Origin: Hyphomonadaceae bacterium
GTDB taxonomy: Bacteria > Pseudomonadota > Alphaproteobacteria > Caulobacterales > Maricaulaceae
Direction of reading: 5' to 3'
Length of the DNA: 48,861 bases
Assembly: GCA_014324115.1 (NCBI GenBank)
Contig: JACOMS010000002.1
Coordinates: 1-48,861, forward strand
The position numbers were made by a program, and so were the translations under genes. Every line of letters starts with the position of its first letter. The first letter of the stretch is position 1. This document shows, piece after piece, positions 37,482-46,605 of this stretch. The notes below the pieces were generated by a model. That model had not been told where the DNA came from and searched no databases. It saw nothing but the letters and a program-made list of their open reading frames with translations.

Positions 37482-37954
37482 CAGCTTGAGTGTGATTTGA
37501 GAATCTCCAGGACTTCCCTGGCGTGATCCTTGACTTTGACCTTGGGCCAGATATGCGCGATCCTGCCGTCACAATCGATCAGGAAAGTGGCGCGCTGTAT
37601 TCCCATATACGTTTTGCCGTACATTTTCTTCTCAACCCAAACGCCATAATTCCTGACCGTTTCGCCGTCTTCATCCGACAGAAGAGTGACTCCGAGGTCA
37701 TGCCTGGCGATGAAATTATCATGCTTGCGCACAGAGTCTCTGGAAACGCCGACCACTTTCGCACCCACTTCCTCAAAGTCTTCAATCAGGGCCGAAAAAT
37801 TCAGAGCTTCAGTCGTACAGCCCGGTGTATTGTCCTTTGGGTAAAAATAAAGAACCAGATATGCGCCGTCAAAATCCAGGCGTGAAAATGTCTTTCCGCC
37901 ATTGGCTGGTAGCGTAAAGTCCGGGGCCCGGTCACCAACTGCAAGTGTGGTCAT
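37481..37954 (-). CDS. bcp: Thioredoxin-dependent thiol peroxidase (Bcp/PrxQ)
   Basis: A 157-residue peroxiredoxin that reduces hydrogen peroxide and organic hydroperoxides using thioredoxin. The active site reads YPKDNTPGCTTEALNF. The peroxidatic Cys is in PGCT. The second Cys usually found five residues later in PrxQ is absent (Ala/Leu there), so it looks like a 1-Cys or atypical form. C-terminal WPKVKVKDHAREVL is typical of Bcp. GGAGAT lies upstream of the ATG. It is the first gene of a two-gene unit with DUF455. Confidence 0.94.
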   Translation of the reverse strand: MTTLAVGDRAPDFTLPANGGKTFSRLDFDGAYLVLYFYPKDNTPGCTTEALNFSALIEDFEEVGAKVVGVSRDSVRKHDNFIARHDLGVTLLSDEDGETVRNYGVWVEKKMYGKTYMGIQRATFLIDCDGRIAHIWPKVKVKDHAREVLEILKSHSS

Positions 37955-38115
37955 ATAATATCTCCATGAGGGTCGGTTTAATCGGTAGCATATTCTGGCC
38001 TTTGGACACCAATATGATACGGTCTCCCTATATGAGTGAAGCTGTTTCCGGCAACAAGGGGTGAATTCGACACGTCGTCGTGCCGCCCGGGTCGGGAGCG
38101 CGCGGGCCGTATCAC

Positions 38116-39369
38116 CTAGGCCGGACGAATAAGGGCGTGGCGCTTTCTGCCGATAGAGACCTTTATCACACCGTCATTAACGTCATCGGATGAAAGTGCC
38201 TGACTGTCGTCCGTCACGCGCTCATCATTGATCTTGAGCGCGTTGCCCTTGATGTGACGCCGTGCTTCGCCTCTCGAAGCTGCCAGACCGGTGAGTATGG
38301 CTGCGTCAATGGCAAGCACGCCCTCTATATTTGCCTCAAGGGTTGGTAACCCGGTTGCCGTTGCCCCCTGTTTGAATATCCTGCGGGCTGTCTCTTCAGC
38401 TTCGTTCGACGCCTGTTTGCCATGCAGAAGCGTGGTGGCTTCATTGGCAAGGCGTATCTTGGCCGTGTTGATATCCGCACCTTCCAGCGTCTCGAGTTCT
38501 GCAGCTTCATCCAGAGGCAAATCTGTGAACAGGCGCAGGAAACGCCCGACATCAGCATCTTCAGTATTACGCCAGAATTGCCAGTAATCATAAGGGCTTC
38601 TATGGTAGTCTTCACCTTGATTCAAATCCGCATTCAGCCATATGGCTCCGTGTGCCGTCTTGCCCATTTTAGCCCCCGACGCCGTTGTCACAAGTGGTGC
38701 GGTGAATCCGTACACTTCATTACCTTCCATACGGCGGGTCAAATCGACACCGGAGGTAATGTTGCCCCACTGATCCGATCCGCCAAGTTGCAGCCGACAA
38801 TTGTAGCGCCGGTTGAGTTCGACGAAATCATAACTCTGTAACAGCGGGTAATTGAATTCGAGGAAGCTCAAAGGTTGCCCGTTTTCAAGTCGGCGCCTGG
38901 CCGTTTCCATGGTCACCATGCGGTTGACAGAAAAATGCGCCCCGACCGTGCGCAGGAAATCAATATAGCCGAATTCGGATAACCATTCATCATTATCAAC
39001 CGTTATGGCGGCATTTGGACCGTCAAAGTCCAGAAACTTCCCGAATACCTGACGCATACCGGTTTTGTATGCCTCGATTTTTTCCTGTGCCAGAATGGAC
39101 CGCGTTTTGTCCTTGCCGGACGGATCGCCGATTTTGGTTGTCCCGCCGCCAAGAAGCACGATCGGCCGTCCTCCGGACTTCTGCAGGTGGCGCAGCATCA
39201 TAATCTGAACGAGCGAGCCGACATGCAGGCTGGGGGCGGTACAGTCAAATCCGATGTAACCGGTTACGCCCTCTCCGGCAACTGTGTCCAGCCCGACCTC
39301 ATCCGTGCATCGGTAGAGAAAGCCGCGCCCGACAAGGGTCTTCATGAGGTCGGATGTGTGTTCGATCAT
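38116..39369 (-). CDS. tyrS: Tyrosyl-tRNA synthetase
   Basis: A class Ic aminoacyl-tRNA synthetase. From the ATG at 39369 (IEHTSDLMKTLVGRG), with GGAAC 6 bases upstream, it is 417 residues; an in-frame ATG at 39402 would add 11. The HIGH-like motif is PSLHVGSL (H49). Tyr-binding YGGSDQW-type sequence is QLGGSDQWGNI. KMSKS appears as KMGKT (234-238), a variant I believe is common in alphaproteobacterial TyrRS. A C-terminal S4-like RNA-binding domain (about 345-415) includes SRGEARRHIKGNALKIND. The C-terminal stop faces a gene-poor 160-bp gap. Confidence 0.95.
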   Translation of the reverse strand: MIEHTSDLMKTLVGRGFLYRCTDEVGLDTVAGEGVTGYIGFDCTAPSLHVGSLVQIMMLRHLQKSGGRPIVLLGGGTTKIGDPSGKDKTRSILAQEKIEAYKTGMRQVFGKFLDFDGPNAAITVDNDEWLSEFGYIDFLRTVGAHFSVNRMVTMETARRRLENGQPLSFLEFNYPLLQSYDFVELNRRYNCRLQLGGSDQWGNITSGVDLTRRMEGNEVYGFTAPLVTTASGAKMGKTAHGAIWLNADLNQGEDYHRSPYDYWQFWRNTEDADVGRFLRLFTDLPLDEAAELETLEGADINTAKIRLANEATTLLHGKQASNEAEETARRIFKQGATATGLPTLEANIEGVLAIDAAILTGLAASRGEARRHIKGNALKINDERVTDDSQALSSDDVNDGVIKVSIGRKRHALIRPA

Positions 39370-39554
39370 CAGGCGTTCCGGAACGGATTCAAAACCGCGC
39401 ATTTAACAGGATGGAACGACATGTCAAAGGATAAGCGTGCATAAGGCAACTCATGCGGGCAAACCGGATTTTGGCGTTGACGGTGCTCCGGATAAACCGG
39501 CTGTGATGGTGGAGGGCAATATGCGTCCTCTCGCGCAGAAGCCTCCGGATTCAG

Positions 39555-39745
39555 GTGCATATCCCATAGAGTAGCATGGCTTTTTTATGAACAGCCGCGG
39601 GTTTGTTCTGTACCTTTTTTTCATGGCCTGCAGGGGGTGTTATTGCCGGGGTTGATTAGGGAAGCTGCCGGTTGCATAACCGGACATAGTGTTGGAGTGT
39701 TGCTTCCATCTCCTCACCGGATCGGGGGAAACATCCGTCCGGGGG
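39555..39745 (-). pseudogene. IS481-type transposase C-terminal remnant, left copy
   Basis: The minus strand reads RSGEEMEATLQHYVRLCNRQLP, then a stop in place of the expected Gln, then in another frame PLQAMKKRYRTNPRLFIKKP. This is the end of IS481-family integrase-type transposases (HYVxLYNxQLPQSALxxKTPLQAMKxW...P.LFxKxPY). At least one stop and one frameshift are present, and everything upstream of the C-terminus is missing. A related copy in the same orientation lies at 48535-48695. Confidence 0.75.
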
Positions 39746-40103
39746 CTTTGGTGGCGTGAGGCGGTGCCCGGGATGGGAACGCCTGTGTGGAAACGCGGGA
39801 CACAGGCGAATCGTTTTCCGGCACGGATTCCAGCCCGGACCCGAACACAAGCCCTGGCACGGTCACCGCGGAGCCTCGCGCGAGGTACGCGTGGACTCCT
39901 GCAACAGAAAGGGCCGCTGAACCCTGAAAACCCGCTGTGTCTGTATTGAGCCTTCTTTCAGTGACTTGTGGCTATGTGTGCCTGCTCAAACTTTTATAAA
40001 AACGCTTTACTCATGCCCGCGAGTATGCTTCAAACTCTTCGTAGAGACAGAATCGGCGGGCGTCTGCGATGGGGCGGAGACAAAAACGGAGGAGGAATAT
40101 GCC
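39746..40103. other. Gene-poor stretch before the Ig-like locus
   Basis: About 360 bp with no supported gene. It is GC-rich at 39840-39910 and becomes AT-rich at 39960-40010, the most likely promoter area for the secreted genes that follow. It ends with the strong GGAGGAGG ribosome binding site at 40088-40095. Confidence 0.35.
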
Positions 40104-40316
40104 ATGAAAAAAACCTTTCGCCATACCGTATTGGGGGGTCTCATGCTGGCGGCAACTGTCGGCTTGGTCCCCGCCGCCTTCAGCCAGGGTGCAGTTCCTG
40201 CGGCCCCGGTTCCCCAAGGCAACACCTTCCTTGAGACTGTTGACTACATCGGCAGCTGTCAGGGATGCCCAAGATATGTGGTGGCAGGGTTGGACCTGCG
40301 GCCTGGAGGCGTCTGA
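40104..40316 (+). CDS. Small secreted protein, truncated paralog of the next gene
   Basis: A 70-residue product with a very good ribosome binding site (GGAGGAGG, 8 bases upstream). The signal peptide ends near AAFSQ/GAV and is clearly related to that of the large downstream gene (HTVLGGLMLAATVGLVPAAF versus HVVLGSVLLASTVDLAPAAF). The mature part is only about 42 residues, with CQGCP and no Ig-like repeat. It is either a decapitated copy left after recombination or a small secreted peptide. No other family is recognisable. Confidence 0.55.
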   Translation: MKKTFRHTVLGGLMLAATVGLVPAAFSQGAVPAAPVPQGNTFLETVDYIGSCQGCPRYVVAGLDLRPGGV

Positions 40317-40374
40317 CCCGTGTTGATACATTGCAAGGAAATCAGTTTTTGGGTAACAATTTCGTGAAGAGGTG

Positions 40375-40430
40375 TTGGATTAGGAGACATACTGTGTCAC
40401 ATTTGGATGAGGAGACATACCATGTTGCAT
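40375..40430. repeat. 28-bp tandem repeat covering the ribosome binding site
   Basis: TTGGATTAGGAGACATACTG (40375 onward) is repeated as TTGGATGAGGAGACATACCA (40403 onward) at exactly 28 bp spacing. The second copy supplies the GAGGAG that serves the ATG at 40422. Confidence 0.7.
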
Positions 40431-41191
40431 AACGCTTGCGTAACTGCCATAGGATTGATTCGACATGTGGTATTGGGAAGTGTCCTGCTGGCGTCAACCG
40501 TCGACTTGGCCCCGGCTGCCTTCGGCCAGGATGTGGACACAGAGCCGCCGGTTGTGTCCTTCAGCCCGAATAACATAGAAGTGAAGTCGGGCGCGACGGT
40601 TCCGGTAGCCCTCACCGCGACGGATGATGTCGGTGTTGCAAAACTCCGTGTGAAGTGTCATCCGGAGGAGGGGGGGTCCTTCAGTGTTGAGGACAATACC
40701 TACACCGCGCCTGATGTCGATCAAGAGACCTTTACTTGGTGCCTTGTGGAAGCCTATGATGCTGCCGGGAATAAGGGCCAAGGCCTACTCGCGGTTGGCG
40801 TCCTCGCTGCGCCCCCGGCTGCAGTCTTCGATACTCCGCGTCACGGTCGGATGGAAGTGGAACCGGGCGAGACGATTACGGTGAAACTTACGGTAGCGGA
40901 TCGTTTCGATATTGCAGACATCAAGGTGACCTGTGATCATGGGTCCTACAATGTCGGGCACAATACCTACGCTGCGCCCGAGGTTGATGCTGACACCACT
41001 GATGAGTGCCGGGCGGGGTCCTCTTCCGGTGTTTTCGGAAATTTCCGCAACGCCAGATTCAATGTTGGCATAGACGCAACGCCGCCGGTTGTGGCCTTCA
41101 TCCCGGATACACTGACCTTGAACTGGGGTGAGACAGCTGAGTTCCGGACTGAGATTTGGGATCGTGAGGGCTCCGGCTGGGTGACGTGTTC

Positions 41192-41198
41192 GGGGGGG
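41192..41198 (+). repeat. Poly-G tract (G7) at the first frame break
   Basis: Seven G follow ACGTGTTC inside Ig-like repeat 3. Frame 40422 reads VTCSGGWSRY and is lost soon after. One more G (or two fewer) restores SGGVESLHRFGASFY and then YIYTAPDVSVDTTVEC, the conserved repeat core. Confidence 0.9.
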
Positions 41199-42381
41199 TG
41201 GAGTCGTTACATAGGTTCGGCGCATCTTTCTACCCCGGTGGCTCTAGTCGGTATTACTATATCTACACTGCGCCCGACGTCAGTGTTGATACCACTGTTG
41301 AGTGTACGTTGCTGGCTTGGGATCGTCAAGGCCGGGAGGCCACAGGCACACTCACGGTTCACGTCACCGGTATAGGCGAGCCGTCGCCGGTGGTGTTGGG
41401 GACGTATACGCACTTCGATCCGCCGGGTCTGACTGTGGAATTAGGCGAGACGGCTGCGGCAACCCTCATCGTCGGGCCTGATGCGCAAGCCACCCGGGTG
41501 GAATGTGAATTAGGTTCTTTTGACAGGAAGACCAATACCTACACCGCGAGTGTCTCCGAAGCAAGGTTAGACCGCCATTTAAGCCACTCCCCCACTGCTC
41601 CCATCGAGGGTGAGTGTAAGGCGTATAGCTATGATGCCGCCGGGGAACTCATTCCGCATCCAGTATTTGCTCCATGGCATGGACCTCTTCCTGGACAAGC
41701 TCGGCCATACACGCTCAGTGTTAAAATCATGCATCCGGGTGTGGACAGGACGCCGCCGGTTGTAGCCTTCGACCCGAACAAATTGACCGTGAGAGTGGGC
41801 GAGGCGGCTGCGTTAACACTCACGGCGACGGATAATGTGGGTATTACGAGGGGGCCCTCTGTGATTTGTGGGTTTGGTTCTTTTGACATGAAGACCAATA
41901 CCTACACCGCACCTGATACTATTGCCTCTACTCGTCATGCTATTATCGGAGGCACCGTTGTTGCGAAGGATGTTTGTTCGGCGAGTGTTCACGATGCTGC
42001 GGGCAATTGGGGCGAAGATGTTGCCTTTATTACCATCGTGCCTGGGGTCGGAGACACAACGCCGCCGGTTTTGGCCTTCAGTCCGAATCGCCTGACTGCG
42101 GCCTCGGGCGCCACCGTTGCGGTAGCCTTCACGGCGACGGATAATGTGGGTCTTGCGCGGAAGCCCGTAGTGACGTGTAGTAGAGGTTCCTTCGCCAAAA
42201 ACACCTATACCGCGCCTGCTGTCAGTGAGGACACCGACGTTGAATGCGTGGCGCGGGCTTATGATGCTGCCGGGAATAAAGGCGTAGGCAGGCTCAGGGT
42301 CTCCATCACTGCAACCGCCCCGGACACAACGCCGCCGGTTGTATCCTTCAGTCCTGTCTCCCTTACTGTGGCCTCCGGCGG

Positions 42382-42488
42382 CACCGGAATGTCACAGGTT
42401 ACGGCCACTGATGCTGTTGACGGTAACCTGGTGCCACCGGAATGTCACAGGTTACGGCCACTGATGCTGTTGACGGTAACCTGGTGCC
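42382..42488 (+). repeat. Perfect 53-bp tandem duplication at the second frame break
   Basis: CACCGGAATGTCACAG to ACCTGGTGCC (54 bases) occurs at 42382-42435 and again at 42435-42488 with no mismatch seen, sharing one base. 53 is not a multiple of 3. Removing one copy joins TVASGGTGMSQVTATDAVDG to TVSCTNGGAHDAGTG in one frame. Confidence 0.95.
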
Positions 42489-44065
42489 GACTGTGTCCTG
42501 CACCAATGGCGGTGCCCATGACGCCGGGACAGGCGTGTTTACGGCCCCGGAAGTCACTGACAGCACGACAAGTGTATGTACGGCCACGGCAACAGACTCG
42601 GCGGGCAATTCCGGTTCAGCGGTGCTGACGGTCAACGTCACATACACCCCCACCGCAGTGGCCTCCTGCCCTGAGGGCTTCACGGAAAGCCCCGACTCTC
42701 CGTTGGGGGACAAGACACTGTGCACCGGGCCCCTCGGCAACCTTGCAGAATTCAAAGGTGTGCTGACCCAATCGGCAACGATTCCCTATGTGGAGGGTGT
42801 TGTCTATGAATTGGGCGGTCGTCTTGACGTGGGCGTGGATGGCGGCGGCGGCACCTGCGCGAATGTGACCCCGGTTGTTGTGCTGACCATTGGGGCCGGT
42901 GTGACGATTGTGGGGGATTCCGGCGATGACTATCTGCTTGTCAACCGCTGTCACCGGATTGAAGCTGCGGGGACGCGGGATGCTCCGATTGTGTTTACGA
43001 GCAGGAATGATGTTGCCGGTACCGGTGATCGTGAAAGCGCCACCGGTGAATGGGGCGGAGTTGTTGTTCTGGGTAATTCCGTAATCAACCGCTGTGATGC
43101 TCCGGGTGCAAGGGGCGGCACCATCGCCTGTGAAAACACCGTCAAAGGCGTGACCGCACCGGAGGCAAAGTATGGTGGCGGGTACTTGGGGGCCAATAGC
43201 GGCACCCTTGAATATGTGTCGGTGCGTCATGCTGGTGCGCGTTTGAACGCCGGTCTGACGCTAGGCGGTGTCGGTCACGGTACGACAGTCGAGTACGTTC
43301 AGGTTCACAACAGTTCCGGCGACGGTGTCAGGGTCCTGGGCGGGTCTGTAAACGCGGATCACCTCGTCTTCACCGGCAATGCCGATGAGCAGCTGGAGAT
43401 GGACGAGGGCAGTGGCAGTCATATTGGATACATGGTCGGCGTGCCGCGCGGCGGTGAGGGTTCAGACAACGGTATTGAAGTCCGCTCTGTGGCGCCGGGT
43501 GTGCGGCCCTGGACTAATGCTTATGTTCACCACTTCACCCTGCTGGCCCCGGACAACACCAGGGGCAGTGGTATTCGTGTCACTGCGGGTGCGCAACCGT
43601 CGTTCTCAAAAGGCATTGTGGTCGACGGCAATGTCTGTCTTGACTATGAAGAGAGTGCCGGTGACGGCAAGCCGGGCTATCAATCTGATTATCGCTATGG
43701 GTCTGTCAATGATCCGAGATTCAGTAAGGTATTGTTTGATTGCGGAGGCGGGTTGGTGACAACGGATACAGACAACGGTGATGACCCAACCGAGGGTCGG
43801 GCCGCTGTTAATGCCCGCGGCAGCAACAATGCTGTAGCCTCCAACACCCTTGACGGCTTCATGCCGGGGTCAGCGGAACGGCGTGTGGAGGTAATTTCAA
43901 GCCATCACATTGGTGCTTTCGGTCCGGAAGAAACAAACACGGACAACTGGGCGGCGGGCTGGACGCGGGACCTGCTTCCGGAGCCCTGCCCGGCCGGGAC
44001 CGGGGATGCCGGTTATGACGTTGACGGAGAACGCGCCTGTTCCCCCCGACTTCCGTAGTGTCAGC

Positions 44066-44118
44066 GGCAGGGCGACCGGGGAGCTGATCACGCCCCGCGG
44101 CAATCTGTACGCCCTGCC
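44066..44118. repeat. Inverted repeat after the beta-helix gene
   Basis: GGCAGGGCG (44066-44074) pairs with CGCCCTGCC (44110-44118), enclosing 35 bases. There is no T-run, so it is at best a weak or Rho-assisted transcript end between the convergent surface-protein and surA genes. Confidence 0.4.
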
Positions 44119-44199
44119 GGGTCGGGGCTGCCGTCGGTGTTGATATGGGGGCTGAAGAGCGGACAATGAGGGTCTATATAATCATCCGGGACGGAACAC

Positions 44200-45444
44200 T
44201 TATCGAACAACGATGGTCGCCTGCCGACGCAGATCACGCAAATGACGACGGGATGCCTGTGCCAACTGCTGATCCATCAGGCGGTTTTCCACCTCATCAC
44301 GGGTCGGGACGTTAACTCCGGTGATGCGGCGGTCGCAAACCAGAATGGCGGCAACACCTGCGGATGTTTCGATGGGGTCTGTCAATTCGCCGATATCCGT
44401 ATCAACCAGTTTTTCAAGAACGGCGTCCTGTATGTCGCTGGCCTTTAATTCGCCCATGTCAGCCTGGTTCAACCCCTCAACCTGATTCACACCGGATGCA
44501 AGCGCATCACAAGATTTGAATGTGCCCTTTAGGGCGATAAGCTCACTTTTGGCAGTTTGTCTGGCTTCGTCAGTGTCAGTTTCGAAATTAATCTGCTTCA
44601 ATTTGTAAACCGTTTCAGAGCCGGAAACCTGCTTGGCCAGCAAGCTGACGACATAAACCCCGCCGGGCACCTGTATCGGCCCTGACAATTCACCTCGTTG
44701 CATTTGCGTAATAACAGCGTCGATTTCGGGACGCAGTTCACCCTCGCGAACCCAACCCACATCTCCACCTCTGGCCGCTGTCGGGGAAGAAGAGAACTGC
44801 TGCGCCAACAGAGGAAAGGGAGCACCCTGGTTAATTTGTGCGATCATCGCTCTGGCACCTTCCAGGGCGCCTTCGAGACCACCGATATCCGGTGCGGACT
44901 CAATGAAAATTTCCGCAACGCGGTAGCTTGGCCTGGATGCGTTAAATGACAAACGCGTCACAGTTTCATTGATCTGGGCATCACTAATCCGAATACGTGA
45001 GCCGTAGAGACCGTTGATGATGCGCTGCCAGGCGATTTCGGACTTCACCTGATCCCGTAGTGTCTGCATGGAAATACCCGCGCTGGCAAGCCGACCAGCT
45101 ACTTCCTGCGGATCAAGTCCGTTGCGGGAGATGAGCCGCGTCACAGCGCGGTCAATTTCCTCATCGGATATTTCCTGTTCATATTTATCGGCTTCCTGAA
45201 TCTGGATTTTTTCATCAATCAGATTTCGCAACGCTTGCGTCTGCAAGCGCGTAATGGACTCCTCGGTACGTTGCACACCAGTCGTGGCAGCCATAAACAA
45301 TACGCGCTGACGCAGGTCGTGACTGGTAACAATATCATCATTAACCACGGCAGCGATACCATGGGCCTGTTGTGCCGGAGCGGAGCTTTGCCAGACAAGA
45401 TCGAATATACCTGCAAAAACTACGCCTTTGATCAGTAGTTTCAT
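44200..45444 (-). CDS. surA: Periplasmic chaperone/peptidyl-prolyl isomerase SurA
   Basis: A 414-residue SurA-like protein that escorts outer-membrane proteins through the periplasm. From the ATG at 45444 there is a signal peptide (KLLIKGVVFAGIF... cleaved near APA/QQ). The SurA N-terminal domain begins IAAVVNDDIVTSHDLRQRV. A parvulin domain (about 170-275) has YRVAEIFIESAP and ARGGDVGWVREGEL. The C-terminal segment IETSAGVAAILVCDRR is also typical. It lies 67 bp downstream of lptG, and the lptD that usually sits between them in alphaproteobacteria is absent. Confidence 0.93.
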   Translation of the reverse strand: MKLLIKGVVFAGIFDLVWQSSAPAQQAHGIAAVVNDDIVTSHDLRQRVLFMAATTGVQRTEESITRLQTQALRNLIDEKIQIQEADKYEQEISDEEIDRAVTRLISRNGLDPQEVAGRLASAGISMQTLRDQVKSEIAWQRIINGLYGSRIRISDAQINETVTRLSFNASRPSYRVAEIFIESAPDIGGLEGALEGARAMIAQINQGAPFPLLAQQFSSSPTAARGGDVGWVREGELRPEIDAVITQMQRGELSGPIQVPGGVYVVSLLAKQVSGSETVYKLKQINFETDTDEARQTAKSELIALKGTFKSCDALASGVNQVEGLNQADMGELKASDIQDAVLEKLVDTDIGELTDPIETSAGVAAILVCDRRITGVNVPTRDEVENRLMDQQLAQASRRHLRDLRRQATIVVR

Positions 45445-45510
45445 AGTCAACCTGTCAGAATTGCCCCGTAACGTGCGGATTTTTGCGGACTGTTCAATTT
45501 CATGCTGAAC

Positions 45511-46605
45511 TCAACCATCTTCAAGGTGGCTGAGATAGGCCGTGGCCGCGAGCATGACAAGTGAAGGTACGATCCAGACCGCAACGCAGAGGTTGATAGC
45601 GCCAGCTTTACCAAACGTACCGATCACACTTTGCAGAAAATAGACACCGAACCCCAAAACTCCGCCTGCAAGAAGAAGTTGTAATGTCCCGCCTTCACGG
45701 CTGAGCCGCATGGAAACTGCGGCCGCCAACAAGGTCATCGCGACCAACATCAGCGGCAGGGCCAAGAGCTCGTGAAATCTCATTTCCAGAAGAGTACTGG
45801 AAAATCCGGCTTTTGACAAATCTGAAATTTCACCCGGCAATTCCCAGAATGGTGGCAAGGTGCCCGTCCGGCTGCGTTTTTGTAATGTGTCTTTCGTTAT
45901 GGTTGTCGGCCAGGAAATTTTGTCAATATCCCGTTTCTGTGCGTCTGCAGTATTTTCGACAACGTCCGTCAACTGCCAATATCCGGATGGCAACAAGGCA
46001 GCTTTTGCGGCATCAAAACGCCGCGCAAACTGAAATTGCCCGTCATTTCCCAATTCAAATACGTTAAATTCGGCATCATGGAGTGTCTGGGACAGCAGAT
46101 CCGATCGCGGCGCGAATATGACAGTCTGTTCGAATTCGGTTCCGTCACGCAACCAGATAGAAGTATCTTCACGTTTGAACGTATCCCTGTCACTGACCTC
46201 CGCGATGACTCGCTCACGCAAGTCAATAGCTTCTGCCGCCAAGCGGTTTAAGACCGCTGTCCAGAATACGCCGATCAGGGCCGTAACCACGATGGCCGGT
46301 GTCAAAAATCGCCACGCCGAGAGGCCGGACGTGCGCATTATGATCAATTCGCTCCGTCGGTTGAGATTATACAGTGCCCACATCACGCCGAAGAGAACGA
46401 CGAAGGCGATGGTTTCTTCAATCAGGCTCGGGGTTTTGAGAATTGTCAGCCAGAGCAGGTTGAGCCCGGAAATTTCGGCTTCGTCAAAATTCCGCGTTGC
46501 TTCCACAAAATCGACCAGCATGATAATGCCGGTGACTATGGCGAAAGCTGTCAGAATACTGAACAGCATCTGCCACGAGATATATCTGAACAGGATACGT
46601 GTCAC
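45511..46605 (-). CDS. lptG: LPS export ABC transporter permease LptG
   Basis: An inner-membrane permease half of the LptB2FG lipopolysaccharide extractor. I place the start at GTG 46605 (TRILFRYISWQMLFSILTAF); the GTG overlaps the lptF TGA as GTGA, giving translational coupling and 364 residues. The longer frame upstream runs through the lptF 3' end and lacks LptG character. Three N-terminal helices with NRRSELIIMRTSGLSAWRF, a periplasmic beta-jellyroll (about 130-255) and three C-terminal helices are visible. LREGTxxQxxx-type sequence (LREGGTLQLLLAGG here as SREGGTLQLLLAGG) precedes the last helices. Confidence 0.93.
   Translation of the reverse strand: MTRILFRYISWQMLFSILTAFAIVTGIIMLVDFVEATRNFDEAEISGLNLLWLTILKTPSLIEETIAFVVLFGVMWALYNLNRRSELIIMRTSGLSAWRFLTPAIVVTALIGVFWTAVLNRLAAEAIDLRERVIAEVSDRDTFKREDTSIWLRDGTEFEQTVIFAPRSDLLSQTLHDAEFNVFELGNDGQFQFARRFDAAKAALLPSGYWQLTDVVENTADAQKRDIDKISWPTTITKDTLQKRSRTGTLPPFWELPGEISDLSKAGFSSTLLEMRFHELLALPLMLVAMTLLAAAVSMRLSREGGTLQLLLAGGVLGFGVYFLQSVIGTFGKAGAINLCVAVWIVPSLVMLAATAYLSHLEDG

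Larger units (their letters stand above)
40422..44058 (+). pseudogene. Ig-like repeat / right-handed beta-helix surface protein, split in three frames
   Basis: ATG at 40422 follows GAGGAG. A signal peptide (to AAFGQ/DV) precedes seven Ig-like repeats of about 85-120 residues with the pattern DTTPPVVxFSPxxLTVxSG, TATDNVG, NTYTAPxV, EC and AYDAAGN. From about 42670 the protein becomes a beta-helix domain (GNLAEFKGVLTQSATIPY..., GEWGGVVVLGNSVINRCD, GTTVEYVQVHNSSGDGV) like secreted parallel-helix proteins. The reading frame breaks twice: at G7 (41192-41198) and at a 53-bp tandem duplication (42382-42488). With G8 and one duplicate copy, the frame runs unbroken to 44058, giving 1194 residues. As written only residues 1 to about 260 are followed correctly, then read-through ends at 41375. 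The role is probably adhesion or surface attachment (inference). Confidence 0.85.

Noticed and set aside
39369-39560. 63-codon minus-strand frame upstream of tyrS
   Set aside because: It overlaps the tyrS leader and the transposase remnant and has no recognisable content.
40449-44058. CRISPR or other regular short-repeat array in the Ig-like locus
   Set aside because: The recurrences are divergent protein repeats of about 250-350 bp; no short identical repeats with constant spacers occur here or elsewhere in the window.
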